This document shows, piece after piece, positions 1 through 9,947 of a stretch of DNA of 64,000 nucleotides. The position numbers and the translations under genes were made by a program. This stretch comes from Pegoplata infirma (lineage: Eukaryota > Arthropoda > Insecta > Diptera > Anthomyiidae). The DNA is taken from contig OY992536.1 in the NCBI GenBank assembly GCA_963921195.1, positions 318,449,038-318,513,037 on the forward strand, read 5' to 3'. The notes beneath the pieces were generated by a model. It made no database searches and had not been told where the DNA came from. It was given only the letters and a program-made list of their open reading frames with translations. Each line of letters begins with the position of its first letter. Within the stretch, counting starts at the first letter, position 1.

Positions 1-1084
1 ATTTTGGAAATGTTGGAAATCTTGAGACGGTACCCGCTCATTTTTTTCCTTTTGACTTAAAAATAACTCAGGAAAAATTTTACGCCCCTAGGACCACGCC
101 TTCCCTACGCGACGGGCCCTTAAAGAGCGGGGCCTAAAAAATCATTTTTCCATACAAACCAAAAAATTTTTTTTTTGATTTTTAATTTTTTTGTTATTAT
201 TTATTATATTACTTGGTTTGCTTATTCACAACAAAAAATTTGATTTTGGTGGGATAAGTCTTTCAGCGCTAAAAAATTTTTCGCAAAAAAAAATTTTGAG
301 CCGCCGGGGTCCTACAGTAAAAAATTTTTAAAAAATATTTTTTTTTAGTTTTGACCAGCAACGGTTTTAGCTGCTATGTTGCTTTAAATGATATATATTC
401 ATAAAAAAATATTTTTTGTATCTGTGACATCTTAATCGTGTTCTAAAAAAGGGTAAAAAATGCATTGATGATTTTTTTCGATACACGATAAAAATGTCAC
501 AAATATGAATAATATTTTTTTTGGAATATATATCATTAAAAACAACATAAAAACTAAAACCATTGCTTTTCAAAACTAAAAAAAAATATTTTTTAAAAAT
601 TTTTTACCGTAGGATTCCTACGGCTCAAAATTTTTTTTTTCGAAAAAGATAAAGATGTCACAGATATGAATAATTTTTTTTTTGGAATATATATCATTTA
701 AAGCAACATAGCAGCTAAAACCGTTGCTGGTCAAAACTAAAAAAAAATATTTTTTAAAAATTTTTTACTGTAGGACCCCGGCCGCCCAAATTTTTTTTTT
801 GCGAAAAATTTTTTAGCGCTGAAAGACTTATCCCTCCAAAATCAAATTTTTTGTCGTGAATAAGCAAACCAAGTAATATAATAATTAATAACAAAAAAAT
901 TAAAAATCAAAAAAAAATTTTTTTGGTTTGTATGGAAAAATGATTTTTTAGGCCCCGCTCTTTAAGGCCCCGTCGCGTAGGGAAGGCGTGGTCCTAGGGG
1001 CGTAAAATTTTTCCTGAGTTATTTTTAAGTCAAAAGGAAAAAAATGAGCGGGTACCGTCTCAAGATTTCCAACATTTCCAAAAT
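1..1084. mobile_element. Large foldback (inverted-repeat) element
   Basis: The first roughly 440 bases are mirrored by the last roughly 440: the left tip ATTTTGGAAATGTTGG is the reverse complement of the right tip ending at 1084. Both arms share the block near 100-125 and 960-990 (CGCGACGGGCCC in the left arm) and the block around 240-300. The right arm also carries a diverged tandem copy of an inner segment of about 150 bp (about 490-640 against 645-790). There is no coding capacity. The left limit may lie outside the window, so no target duplication can be defined. It could be a foldback transposon or a palindromic duplication. Confidence 0.75.
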
Positions 1085-1205
1085 AAGGGACACTCTAATG
1101 AATATATATACTTTATGGGGTCCCAGATCGATATTTCGATGAGTTTCAAACAGAATGACAAACTTATATATACCCTCTATCACTAAGTGGAGGGTATAAA
1201 AAAAG
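1085..1205 (-). repeat. DINE/mini-me-like repeat, fragment
   Basis: It contains the family landmarks in reverse orientation: ACTTTATGGGGTCC, GATATTTCGATGAG, an AATGACAAACTTATATATACCC block and a terminal GGAGGGTATAAAA. It abuts the foldback at 1084. Full copies of the same repeat are at 15289-15905 and elsewhere. The name is an inference from the TA and GTCY microsatellite core typical of mini-me/DINE elements of Diptera. Confidence 0.7.
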
Positions 1206-1562
1206 TGGCCGGGATTTTGATTAATTGAATTTTTTTTTAAAAATGCAAAAATTTCAGAACTAATTCTGAAAATTTTCCAAAAAAATTTAACCGATGTTTG
1301 AGATTGTGGTGCATTCCGTTTTAATTTAATAAATATTTAAACAAGGTAACTCAACACAAATTTTACCATTTTTCCAATATTTGACCTCCTAAGTCAAGTT
1401 TTTGAAAAATTTTAAAACCAAAAACGCAATTTTCTTAGCTCCATATAGGGCTATTCATACAACCTGTTCAGAAATTTACGGTACACATGTTTTTTTTGCT
1501 GGATATTTGGTGTGGAATGCCTCATACGTTTATTTATAAATAGGTAAAATTTCCATCAAATG
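1206..1562. other. AT-rich intergenic stretch, target of the BEL insertion
   Basis: No gene, RNA or repeat is recognised. The stretch ends in ATCCT at 1563-1567, which is the left half of the target duplication of the BEL/Pao element. Its continuation resumes at 8121. Confidence 0.6.
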
Positions 1563-1567
1563 ATCCT

Positions 1568-1968
1568 TGTTGCGGCAGCAACTTAATCATATGTTACGAC
1601 AGTAACACGAGCGTAGAATAGTAATAAAACAAATTATTAAATCGAAAGCATCAATTTGTGATGCAAATGTGACGTGTTTTATTATCTAAAAAAGTACATT
1701 AAAATGTAAGTTAATAATATTTAAAAGGTTATAAAAAGTAATAAAAGCTTACTCTATTCTATTCACGTTTTTGGATTTATATAAAATGGTGATCGCGGCA
1801 ACTAGTGCAGCCAAACGATTACCGCTAAACATATTCATACCGAATACTTACAGGGTAAACATTAACGAACAAAATAAACATACAGAATTCAACTCTGAAC
1901 ATAAAAATACGATTAAATAACGGTTTAAAGATTTAAAAATAAAAATAATGCAAAATAAATTCATAACA
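1568..1968 (-). repeat. 3' LTR of the BEL/Pao element
   Basis: This 401-bp repeat starts TGTTGCGGCAGC and ends TTCATAACA on the + strand. It looks identical by eye to 7715-8115. The polyprotein stop lies 20 bp inside the element from its edge. Confidence 0.95.
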
Positions 1969-1988
1969 TCCTGGCCCCCGTGTGTCGA

Positions 1989-4900
1989 CTAGGGAGACTC
2001 ACCACCAACGTCAAGTACTGCCAACTTCGATGCTGGTCGTCTTAGTTTGCCAGTTGTTGTTCTTACCACCGCCGAACGAACCTGCCCATCTGCCGCCGGG
2101 AACACCAACTCAACCACACCTCGTTTCCATTGCCCACGCGTTTCATTGTCATCACAGATTATGACTGTATCACCAATTTGAATAGGCTTAACTGGTTGGT
2201 GCCACTTTGTTCGGCGAGTTAACTCAGGGAGATACTCTAGTATCCATCTTTTCCAAAATGTTTGCTTTAACTGCTGTAATATTTGCCATTGCTTTTTTAC
2301 ACAAACCTTTTCGGGTACACCAGGTGTTTGGAGTATATTTGGACATCCAATCAAAAAATGGTTGGGTGTCAAAGGTTCAGATTCGGAGTTCTCAATTGGA
2401 AGATGTGTTAATGGTCGCGAATTTATTAAATTCTCTGCTTCTATTAGAAGACTGTTAAAGGTCTCAACTTGAGGAGCCTTTTCCTTTAATGTAAAAACCA
2501 ACACATTTTTAACCGAACGCACCATCCTTTCCCATGCGCCGCCTGCCGATGGATTAGCCGGGGTGTTAAACAACCACTCTATGCCACGCTGTGCGCACTC
2601 GTCGATCAATTTAGCCTCATCAAAAATAAATTTTTCTTTGCTTGCCCCTACGAAGTTTGTGCCTCTGTCGCTCCTTATTCGTACAGGTAGCCCTCTTCGG
2701 TTACGTATGCATAATATCACCGCATCTGTAGACAAATCCTTTGCAATCTCAAGGTGGATTGCCCGTATTGTTAGACAGGTAAAGATAGATACCCATCTTT
2801 TTTCACGTCGTCGGCCTACAGAAACAAAAAAAGGGCCAATGTAGTCAATGCCAGTATAAGAAAACGCTCTCACATAGGGGGTTAGTCTATCCTCTGGATG
2901 TTGCCCCATTAAAGGTGGTTTTGGAACCGCAAACATATTTTTACAAACTTGACAATTCCTTTTTGCGGACCTTACTAATTGACGTAAACAAGGTATCCAA
3001 AACTTTACCCTGATTGCAGCACAGATCGATTCCTGGTTTTGGTGTCTAAAATTTTCATGGTATTGTTTAACGATAAGCGTTGTTAATATGTGTTTCTTTG
3101 GCAATATAATAGGTTCCTTTGTACTACGAACGACACAAGTGGCATTATTGATGCGGCCGGATAGGCGTATCAAGCCATCTTTACCCAAAAACGGTGTAAG
3201 TTTGAAAATTGGACTAGATTTTGATACAGGTTTGTTTATCTTTAATTGGTTATACTCCTCACAGAAAACATTTTGTTGTACAGTTTTGCACAGATATTCT
3301 GTCATTTCATCCATTTCACAAACACTTAATTGTGGTCCGAACGCCACTATTTTTTCCTTTCGTACTATGCCACAAGACTTAAAAATTTTTACCGCACGTC
3401 GGACCCAACACATTATTCTGACCAATTTATTAAAACTCGAATACCTTTCGAGTGGTATAATTGAATCTTCATTTATCATAAAAACAAATTTTGATCTTTT
3501 TTCTAGTTGGCACTCATGGTCGTCAATATCATCTGGGAGTTTTGGCCAACTTTTCTTCTCATCGTGTAAAAATGCCGGGCCATTTATCCAATGGGATGTT
3601 GAATACGCACTTGAATAATTTTGTGGCCTTGTTGCTTCGTCTGCAGGATTAAGTGCACCAGGAACCCATCGCCATTGTTGAACGTCAGATGATTCCAGTA
3701 TCTCTGCGATACGGTGGGACACAAACTGTTTATAGGTTCTACAGTCAGATTGAATCCATTTTACCACCGTTTTGGAGTCTGACCAAAACGTTATGTCGCT
3801 TGGCTTGATGTCGTGACAGGATATTATTGACTCCTTCAGCCTTACTCCAAGAACTGCAGCTTGCAGTTCAAGGCGTGGAATGGAAAGAGGCTTTAATGGC
3901 GCGCATCTTGATTTTCCCGCAATAAAAACGATGTCAACATTACTATTGTAGCATATCCTCCAATAGGCAACAGCTGCGAAAGCCACCTCGCTTGCGTCCA
4001 CGAAGATATGTAGTTCAACTACTGCTTCATTACAAAAAAGATTTCGTCCATAACATCTAGGAACTTTTACCTCATGTATATCATAAAGACTCTTGTACCA
4101 TAAATACCACTTTTCATAAATCCCATCTGGAATGGGATAATCCCAGCCAATTTTGTTCCTCCATAGCTCCTGCAGCAAAATTTTTGATTTTATAACTACG
4201 TTTGCCAAAAAGCCGAAGGGATCGAATATTGACATTGTCAGGCTCAACATCTCATTTTTCGTTGGTTTCCGATCTCCATTTAAAACGTCCTTCGCAACTT
4301 TTGTAAACTTTAAAACAAAGCAAAAACTATCATCGGACTGCCTCCAACGCATTCCCAAAACCTTTTCAGTACTAGCTTCGTTTTCGCATAAATTCGCCAA
4401 AACTACGTCATCATTTACGAATTCGCCCTCATTTATGGCAACCAAAAATTCTCTTGAATTCGACACAAACCCTCTTAGTTCGAAACCAGCTTGGCGATGT
4501 ATATTTACTACGTCTGTTGCTACGAGAATGGCATCGTTTACATCATCAAAACTGTCGACATAGTCATCGACGTAGTGACTATCAACAATTGCTCGGTAGG
4601 CTCTAGGATTGGTATCCTTGTAAATATCGGCATTAAGATTTTTAACATATTGGGCAGAGCATGGAGAACTGACAGACCCAAAAATCATAACTTGCATAAC
4701 GTATTCATCGGGATGTCTATTAGACTGACCATCTCGCCACAAAAAGCGCTGAGCCACCTGATCTTCTTGGCGAATTCGGACGCGGTGGAACATTTCCCTG
4801 ATATCGGCACACACTCCTATTTTTCTTTGGCGAAATCGAAACAATATTGATAATAGTGACTTGGGTTGATACTTACTAGGACCTTTCATTAATCTTGAAT

Positions 4901-7682
4901 TAAAAGATTCACCGTCTACACATGCGGCTGCATCGAAAACGAGACGTCTTTTGTTCTCTTTATTCATATTTGTAACCACAAAATGCGGTAAATACCAAGT
5001 ACGGATATCTTTAATTGCAGCTTCTTCCGGCGATAGCTTCCTGGCATAGGATTTAGCAATGTAATCTTTTATTTTAGTTGTATACCATTCAGATAAAGTT
5101 TCGTCCTTGCTCATTTTGGCTTCCATATTATGTAGACGTTTTAATGCCATCGGATAAGTATCCCTAAAATCGAAATTATCACTTTTCCATAGAAGACCAG
5201 TTTCGTATTGGAGTCCTTTTTTTGTCGTAGTACTTAAAAGTATTTCCTCAGCTCGCCTGTCATCGTGCGATACCACTGGTTCTAATATTTTAATTCCCAA
5301 ATTTTCCAAAGTAAAAAATTCTAAAACTTGTTTATGAATATTATTTAAAATATCCACATCAATTCTATATACTGTGGGTTCAGTCGAGTTTTCATTCGAT
5401 CCAAATACTATATTACCCAAACTCGTTTGATGTAAGGCGAAACATCCGTCTAAATTTAAAACTTTAGACGGGCGAACGAGATTGGTGTGGGGTAACCCTA
5501 TCAATATCCTTGGGCGAGAATCCAAATAATCTTCAATAGCAATTTCGTTTAAAATGGGAAATCTTTCTTTAAGTTTTTCGAGCTGCAAGTTTTGTGGGAG
5601 CAAGTGTAAATTCGTTGTAGTCCAAACATTTTTCATTTGGAAACTAGAATTATTTTTACCAATACCATTGATTTCCAAGTTCACCTTTTTCGAAGTTTCG
5701 TTACTTGTTTTACCCTTTATCCAACCGAGGCATAAGTTTGTTGGCGTCCCTTGAAGTCCAATTATATTTGCAACTTCATCTTCTAAAAGGGTAATTTTTG
5801 AGCCCTCATCTATAAAGGCCACAACCTTTATCGTACCTTTCGGACCTGTTAATTCTACTGGCAAATATTTGAATAACGTTTCTTTATCTAAAGAATTCTC
5901 AACAATCGCATTTACTGAACCGTTGTTATTTTCCCCGTTTATTTTTCTCTCAGTGTTGTTATCTTTACGTACCACGTTGTTATTTTGACATTCAACTGAA
6001 TTGTTACTTTGACAATCTGCTGTGTTATTTTCACGTTCTACTGTTTTTGTTTTGTTTGTATTTAATTTCCCATCTTCGTGTAATAATCTATTGTGATATT
6101 TGCCACATTTAAACAATCCACATTGACGTCTATTTTTACATTTCATTGAACTGTGGCCGGCGCGAAAACAGCCAAAACAGAGATGATTATTTTTTACAAA
6201 TTGCCATCTTTCATTTGTTGGGATTCCTCTAAATTTGCTGCATTGATACAGTTGATGATCTTGGTGACACATGGGGCATTTGGTAAGTCGATTATCTTCA
6301 GCTACGATTGTAAACGATGGATTCATTTTTTCCCTTTTATTGTTTACTTCATTTTTAGTTGTGTCCGCTTCAAGTGCAAGGGAGATAAATGTCGCAGCTT
6401 CCTGCAACCATAAACTAAAATCGTGTACACTGGGATATGGTCCAAGATGTATTGTTGAATGTCTTGTCCATTCCTCTCGTTTTTGAAGTGGCAACTTACA
6501 TACCAACTCGTCCATGAGTGTAGGATTATTCATGTGAGCTATCGCATTCGCATTTACTAAAAATGCAGACAAATTTGACACCATGGTACTGAAGTTCACT
6601 ATTTCAAACATTCTCCTTTCAGATATTGAGGGAAAGGCACGTACTTTAGCAATCTGGCTGCGTATTAAAACCTGAGGTCGACCGTAGTGAAATTCAAGTG
6701 TACTGATCACCTGATCCACGCTGTTGGGGTGTATCAAAAATGCATCTACCTTTTTTCTGGCTTCCCCCTGTAAAGATTTTTGTAAACGAATTAAATTTTC
6801 TAAATTTGAATACCTATAATTTGTAGTGGTTTCTTTATAAGTGACAATGAACATTGGCCATTGTTCAGGCTGGCCAGAAAACTGAGGTAAGTCGTGAAGT
6901 TTACGAAGTTGTCGACAATCGCTAGCGGATTCTAAATCGGGGGCATTTAAGGAGACACCTGTTGCATATGCAGGCAAGTATGTTGATGTCACTGGTGCCG
7001 TTCGCGACTGGGCTGGCGTATACATTTGCGTCGAACGTTGTTGTAAATAATCGACTGAAGTCGACGGGAATGGCGTATTTGATGTTGATACGAACGAATG
7101 TGCGGCATTATAGGGCAAATTGGCTGTTGTAGACGTAAGCGATTGTGCGGCAGAGTAGGGCAAGGAGGCTGTTGGCAAAAATGATTGCGCGGTAGAGTAG
7201 GGCAAATATGTTGAAGGCACAAACGATTGTGTGGCAGAGTAGGACAAAGAGGTTGTTGTAGGTGCAAACGAACTTGCGGCAGTAAAGGGCTTTGGCAGAT
7301 TATATTGAAATGGCATTGAATACTCACATACATTTAATTTTTGATGTTGCATCGGCGTTGTTAATGCTGGCATGGTGGTTGTGGCGGCGGCAGGTGGAAT
7401 AGTGGGTGTACTTGACAAAACATTCGCTAAAGTTGTTTTAACGGGCAGTTGAGTATTTGTTGTCGTTACGGCTGACGAGGTTGACTGTGTGGAAACGTCC
7501 AATAATTGTTTTAAAGAGTTTTTGAGTGCTAAAATCTCTTCCTTCAGTTCGGCAACAGATGGTTCGTTGGACTCGATGATTGTCTTCTCATTATCACTTT
7601 CGGCTGGTGAATCCACAGGGGTATCTTCGTCGTTTTCAGACATATTTCCTTTTTGTTTTAAACGTTTGCTACGACGTAGCAT
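1989..7682 (-). CDS. BEL/Pao gag-pol polyprotein
   Basis: This is a single 1897-residue frame. Visible in order are: a low-complexity N-terminus with Ser/Tyr-rich repeats (about 140-205); a Gag core of DUF1759 type (about 262-420); Cys/His knuckles (CPMCHQDHQLYQC near 469 and CFGCFRAGHSSMKC near 506); a retropepsin-type protease (FIDEGSKITLL near 621); reverse transcriptase with the catalytic YVDD near 1041; RNase H (FVDASE near 1225, IPRLELQAAV near 1267, WSDSK near 1298); an integrase HHCC zinc region (near 1541-1580) and DDE core (TGIDYIGPF near 1609, SDRGTNFVG near 1670, SAGGAWERM near 1712); and a DUF5641-type C-terminus. All catalytic landmarks are present with no stop or frameshift. 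The start is the first ATG, 33 nt inside the 5' LTR; an in-frame ATG 14 codons later is an alternative. Confidence 0.95.
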   Translation of the reverse strand: MLRRSKRLKQKGNMSENDEDTPVDSPAESDNEKTIIESNEPSVAELKEEILALKNSLKQLLDVSTQSTSSAVTTTNTQLPVKTTLANVLSSTPTIPPAAATTTMPALTTPMQHQKLNVCEYSMPFQYNLPKPFTAASSFAPTTTSLSYSATQSFVPSTYLPYSTAQSFLPTASLPYSAAQSLTSTTANLPYNAAHSFVSTSNTPFPSTSVDYLQQRSTQMYTPAQSRTAPVTSTYLPAYATGVSLNAPDLESASDCRQLRKLHDLPQFSGQPEQWPMFIVTYKETTTNYRYSNLENLIRLQKSLQGEARKKVDAFLIHPNSVDQVISTLEFHYGRPQVLIRSQIAKVRAFPSISERRMFEIVNFSTMVSNLSAFLVNANAIAHMNNPTLMDELVCKLPLQKREEWTRHSTIHLGPYPSVHDFSLWLQEAATFISLALEADTTKNEVNNKREKMNPSFTIVAEDNRLTKCPMCHQDHQLYQCSKFRGIPTNERWQFVKNNHLCFGCFRAGHSSMKCKNRRQCGLFKCGKYHNRLLHEDGKLNTNKTKTVERENNTADCQSNNSVECQNNNVVRKDNNTERKINGENNNGSVNAIVENSLDKETLFKYLPVELTGPKGTIKVVAFIDEGSKITLLEDEVANIIGLQGTPTNLCLGWIKGKTSNETSKKVNLEINGIGKNNSSFQMKNVWTTTNLHLLPQNLQLEKLKERFPILNEIAIEDYLDSRPRILIGLPHTNLVRPSKVLNLDGCFALHQTSLGNIVFGSNENSTEPTVYRIDVDILNNIHKQVLEFFTLENLGIKILEPVVSHDDRRAEEILLSTTTKKGLQYETGLLWKSDNFDFRDTYPMALKRLHNMEAKMSKDETLSEWYTTKIKDYIAKSYARKLSPEEAAIKDIRTWYLPHFVVTNMNKENKRRLVFDAAACVDGESFNSRLMKGPSKYQPKSLLSILFRFRQRKIGVCADIREMFHRVRIRQEDQVAQRFLWRDGQSNRHPDEYVMQVMIFGSVSSPCSAQYVKNLNADIYKDTNPRAYRAIVDSHYVDDYVDSFDDVNDAILVATDVVNIHRQAGFELRGFVSNSREFLVAINEGEFVNDDVVLANLCENEASTEKVLGMRWRQSDDSFCFVLKFTKVAKDVLNGDRKPTKNEMLSLTMSIFDPFGFLANVVIKSKILLQELWRNKIGWDYPIPDGIYEKWYLWYKSLYDIHEVKVPRCYGRNLFCNEAVVELHIFVDASEVAFAAVAYWRICYNSNVDIVFIAGKSRCAPLKPLSIPRLELQAAVLGVRLKESIISCHDIKPSDITFWSDSKTVVKWIQSDCRTYKQFVSHRIAEILESSDVQQWRWVPGALNPADEATRPQNYSSAYSTSHWINGPAFLHDEKKSWPKLPDDIDDHECQLEKRSKFVFMINEDSIIPLERYSSFNKLVRIMCWVRRAVKIFKSCGIVRKEKIVAFGPQLSVCEMDEMTEYLCKTVQQNVFCEEYNQLKINKPVSKSSPIFKLTPFLGKDGLIRLSGRINNATCVVRSTKEPIILPKKHILTTLIVKQYHENFRHQNQESICAAIRVKFWIPCLRQLVRSAKRNCQVCKNMFAVPKPPLMGQHPEDRLTPYVRAFSYTGIDYIGPFFVSVGRRREKRWVSIFTCLTIRAIHLEIAKDLSTDAVILCIRNRRGLPVRIRSDRGTNFVGASKEKFIFDEAKLIDECAQRGIEWLFNTPANPSAGGAWERMVRSVKNVLVFTLKEKAPQVETFNSLLIEAENLINSRPLTHLPIENSESEPLTPNHFLIGCPNILQTPGVPEKVCVKKQWQILQQLKQTFWKRWILEYLPELTRRTKWHQPVKPIQIGDTVIICDDNETRGQWKRGVVELVFPAADGQVRSAVVRTTTGKLRRPASKLAVLDVGGESP

Positions 7683-7714
7683 TTATTTAAATCCGATAAT
7701 AGAATAATAAAAAA

Positions 7715-8115
7715 TGTTGCGGCAGCAACTTAATCATATGTTACGACAGTAACACGAGCGTAGAATAGTAATAAAACAAATTATTAAATCGAAAGCATCA
7801 ATTTGTGATGCAAATGTGACGTGTTTTATTATCTAAAAAAGTACATTAAAATGTAAGTTAATAATATTTAAAAGGTTATAAAAAGTAATAAAAGCTTACT
7901 CTATTCTATTCACGTTTTTGGATTTATATAAAATGGTGATCGCGGCAACTAGTGCAGCCAAACGATTACCGCTAAACATATTCATACCGAATACTTACAG
8001 GGTAAACATTAACGAACAAAATAAACATACAGAATTCAACTCTGAACATAAAAATACGATTAAATAACGGTTTAAAGATTTAAAAATAAAAATAATGCAA
8101 AATAAATTCATAACA
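7715..8115 (-). repeat. 5' LTR of the BEL/Pao element
   Basis: This 401-bp repeat looks identical by eye to 1568-1968. Read on the minus strand it should carry the element's promoter. The 32 nt between this LTR and the gag start on the minus strand (7683-7714) are almost pure A/T and contain no TGG. Confidence 0.95.
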
Positions 8116-8120
8116 ATCCT

Positions 8121-8937
8121 ACAATTTTACCAATTTCGTTTCAAAAATGTTTGCGAACGTACAACTTTTTCTGTCATAAAAATATTGCAGGTATTACTTT
8201 TCAAAAAAGATTTTTTACTTAAACGAGCCTATTTTCAATCTATTCTTAATATTTTTGTTTTTAAGAGGTAACACTCATATTTTTCAAACAAAACCAAAAA
8301 ATTATAAATGGGATTTAGATGCAACTGACACGCCCATTTTTTTTATTCCACTCACACAACCACGTGAGTAAAATTGATTTTCAATCACGCTCACTTGTGA
8401 TCATGTGTCAATCACGCACAAATCTAATTATGTTACCATCTCTTGTTTATATGCATAGGCACATAAAATTACTACTAGCAATAAGATTTATGAATAATAC
8501 CTGAATTACAAGCATTTCTGAAAAAAAATAAAAATGTTTTATCACAAAACTTAGCATAACTCATTCATTTTTTAACCGATTGTTATGTTTTTTGGTGTTT
8601 TGGAAAGCTTCTTTACTATACTTTTATACAAAAATAAAACAAAAATTGTTTAATGATGCACTTTCAACTTAGAGTATAAAGAACATGACAAATTTTTCAA
8701 AAAATTTGATTTTTTTTAACTTAAACGATCGTAGCTCAGCCAATTCTTGATCGATTTTTAATATTTTTGTTTTGTTTAAAAGGTAAGACTTATACCTTTC
8801 AAAAAAATCCATAAAATCGAAAATCAGTTGCAAACTAACAAAGTAATACTTTTTTAAAGTTGTAATTTAAGAATTGCCGTTTTTCAACACATTTGCCAAT
8901 AAAAAACGTACTTAACGAAGTGATCCAGAAAAACTAT
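8121..8937. other. AT-rich intergenic stretch with a diverged direct repeat
   Basis: No gene is seen. A block around 8215-8330 (TTAAACGAGC, then TTAATATTTTTGTTTT and GGTAACACT) recurs in diverged form around 8720-8840 (TTAAACGATC, TTAATATTTTTGTTTT, GGTAAGACT), about 510 bp apart. This is an old tandem or dispersed repeat of unknown kind. Confidence 0.45.
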
Positions 8938-9624
8938 GGGCCTAATTTTGTAAATCACTCGCGTTGAACACATCACCAACGCTAACGTGAACGCGAGGCT
9001 GAAAAAAAACAATTTTGTAAATCACTACGTTTTTGCGTTCAATCTTTACGTTATCACTTGAAATGTCAATTACATTAGAATCGGTGTTGCCAGATATTAT
9101 AAAATTGAGAAAATTGCCTACCCATTTTGTAGGGGATACACACCCATTTTCGTGAGGAAACACATATATATGATAAGGCAACACCTACAAAGAGAATATT
9201 TGAGAAACAAGAGAACAAAAAAAGTAAACAAAAGAAATGTTGTATTTTAAACATAAATTAGTTGAAAACAGCCATGGGCCGTCAAGCTATTTTCGATGTT
9301 TTTCTTCTGCCGGAGAAGATTTTTTTACATATTTATTACTTTTTTATTGTATATTTACATATTCCAACATTATTAACTTATATTTTGCTATTTAAAAGCA
9401 TTTTTGTTACATCAACGCCCCAAAATTTCAAGTGATCATTTTGACATTTCAAGTGATGAAAAAAACTCTCTTGCGTTTTACAACATTCCATTTTCCATAC
9501 AATTTGTTCTAAAAACACGTAAGTCAACGCGAAAAAAACAGCTGTTCAGCGTCCGCGTTTTACAAAATAGAAAATTGTCCAACGCGAGGTAAATAGCCGC
9601 GTTGCGTTTTACAAAATTAGGCCC
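8938..9624. mobile_element. Non-autonomous DNA transposon (MITE), GGGCCTAATTTTGTAAA ends
   Basis: The ends are near-perfect inverted repeats: GGGCCTAATTTTGTAAA on the left and its reverse complement at 9608-9624. TAT flanks both sides (8935-8937 and 9625-9627). Inside, inverted subterminal motifs recur: TTTTGTAAATCAC near both left blocks, CGTTTTACAA three times on the right, and CACTTGAAATGTCA against TGACATTTCAAGTG. There is no coding potential. The superfamily is not clear. Confidence 0.75.
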
Positions 9625-9832
9625 TATGAGTATAACAGTACTCTATGAACTCCAACCAACCCGAATTTTCATATGAGAACCCCTGCATATTTTATTTTTG
9701 GTCATTTGTAGCACAGTGTAATTAATAGCTATCGATTACTTCCCTAAACGATAACTCTGAAATCGTTAACGGTTAATATTTCTCGCCATCTGGCAGCGCT
9801 ATTTATTAATATTTACTTTTACAGCTGTCATT

Positions 9833-9947
9833 ATGTTAATCAAAACATTAAATTTTGTCGGAAAAAATGTAAAAAATACTAAAAGGGTTCGTAGTTCCAT
9901 TAATTTTAGTAGATCTTTTATAAATAGTGCAATATTAAAACAGAATG
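9833..9947 (+). CDS. Crotonase-like gene, exon 1 (presequence)
   Basis: It encodes residues 1-38 (MLIKTLNFVGKNVKNTKR...) and ends in phase 1 at AATG/GTAAGAG. The ATG is the first in this frame. The 67-bp intron ends TTCTTTTGAAG. Confidence 0.8.

Larger units (their letters stand above)
1568..8115 (-). mobile_element. Full-length BEL/Pao LTR retrotransposon
   Basis: The element is 6548 bp. It has 401-bp direct repeats at 1568-1968 and 7715-8115 starting TG and ending CA, and a perfect 5-bp target duplication ATCCT at 1563-1567 and 8116-8120. Transcription runs leftwards, so the right-hand repeat is the 5' LTR. A single open frame for gag-pol fills the interior. A purine-rich tract (minus strand ACGGGGGCCAGGA) sits next to the 3' LTR at about 1969-1981. 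The LTRs look identical by eye and the frame is intact, so the insertion is recent. No obvious tRNA primer site starting TGG follows the 5' LTR. BEL/Pao membership rests on the Gag DUF1759-type region, the order protease-RT-RNase H-integrase, and the DUF5641-type C-terminus. Confidence 0.95.

Noticed and set aside
2207..7707. Numerous + strand frames of 60-176 residues within the BEL element
   Set aside because: They are antisense to the intact gag-pol frame and have no recognisable domain.
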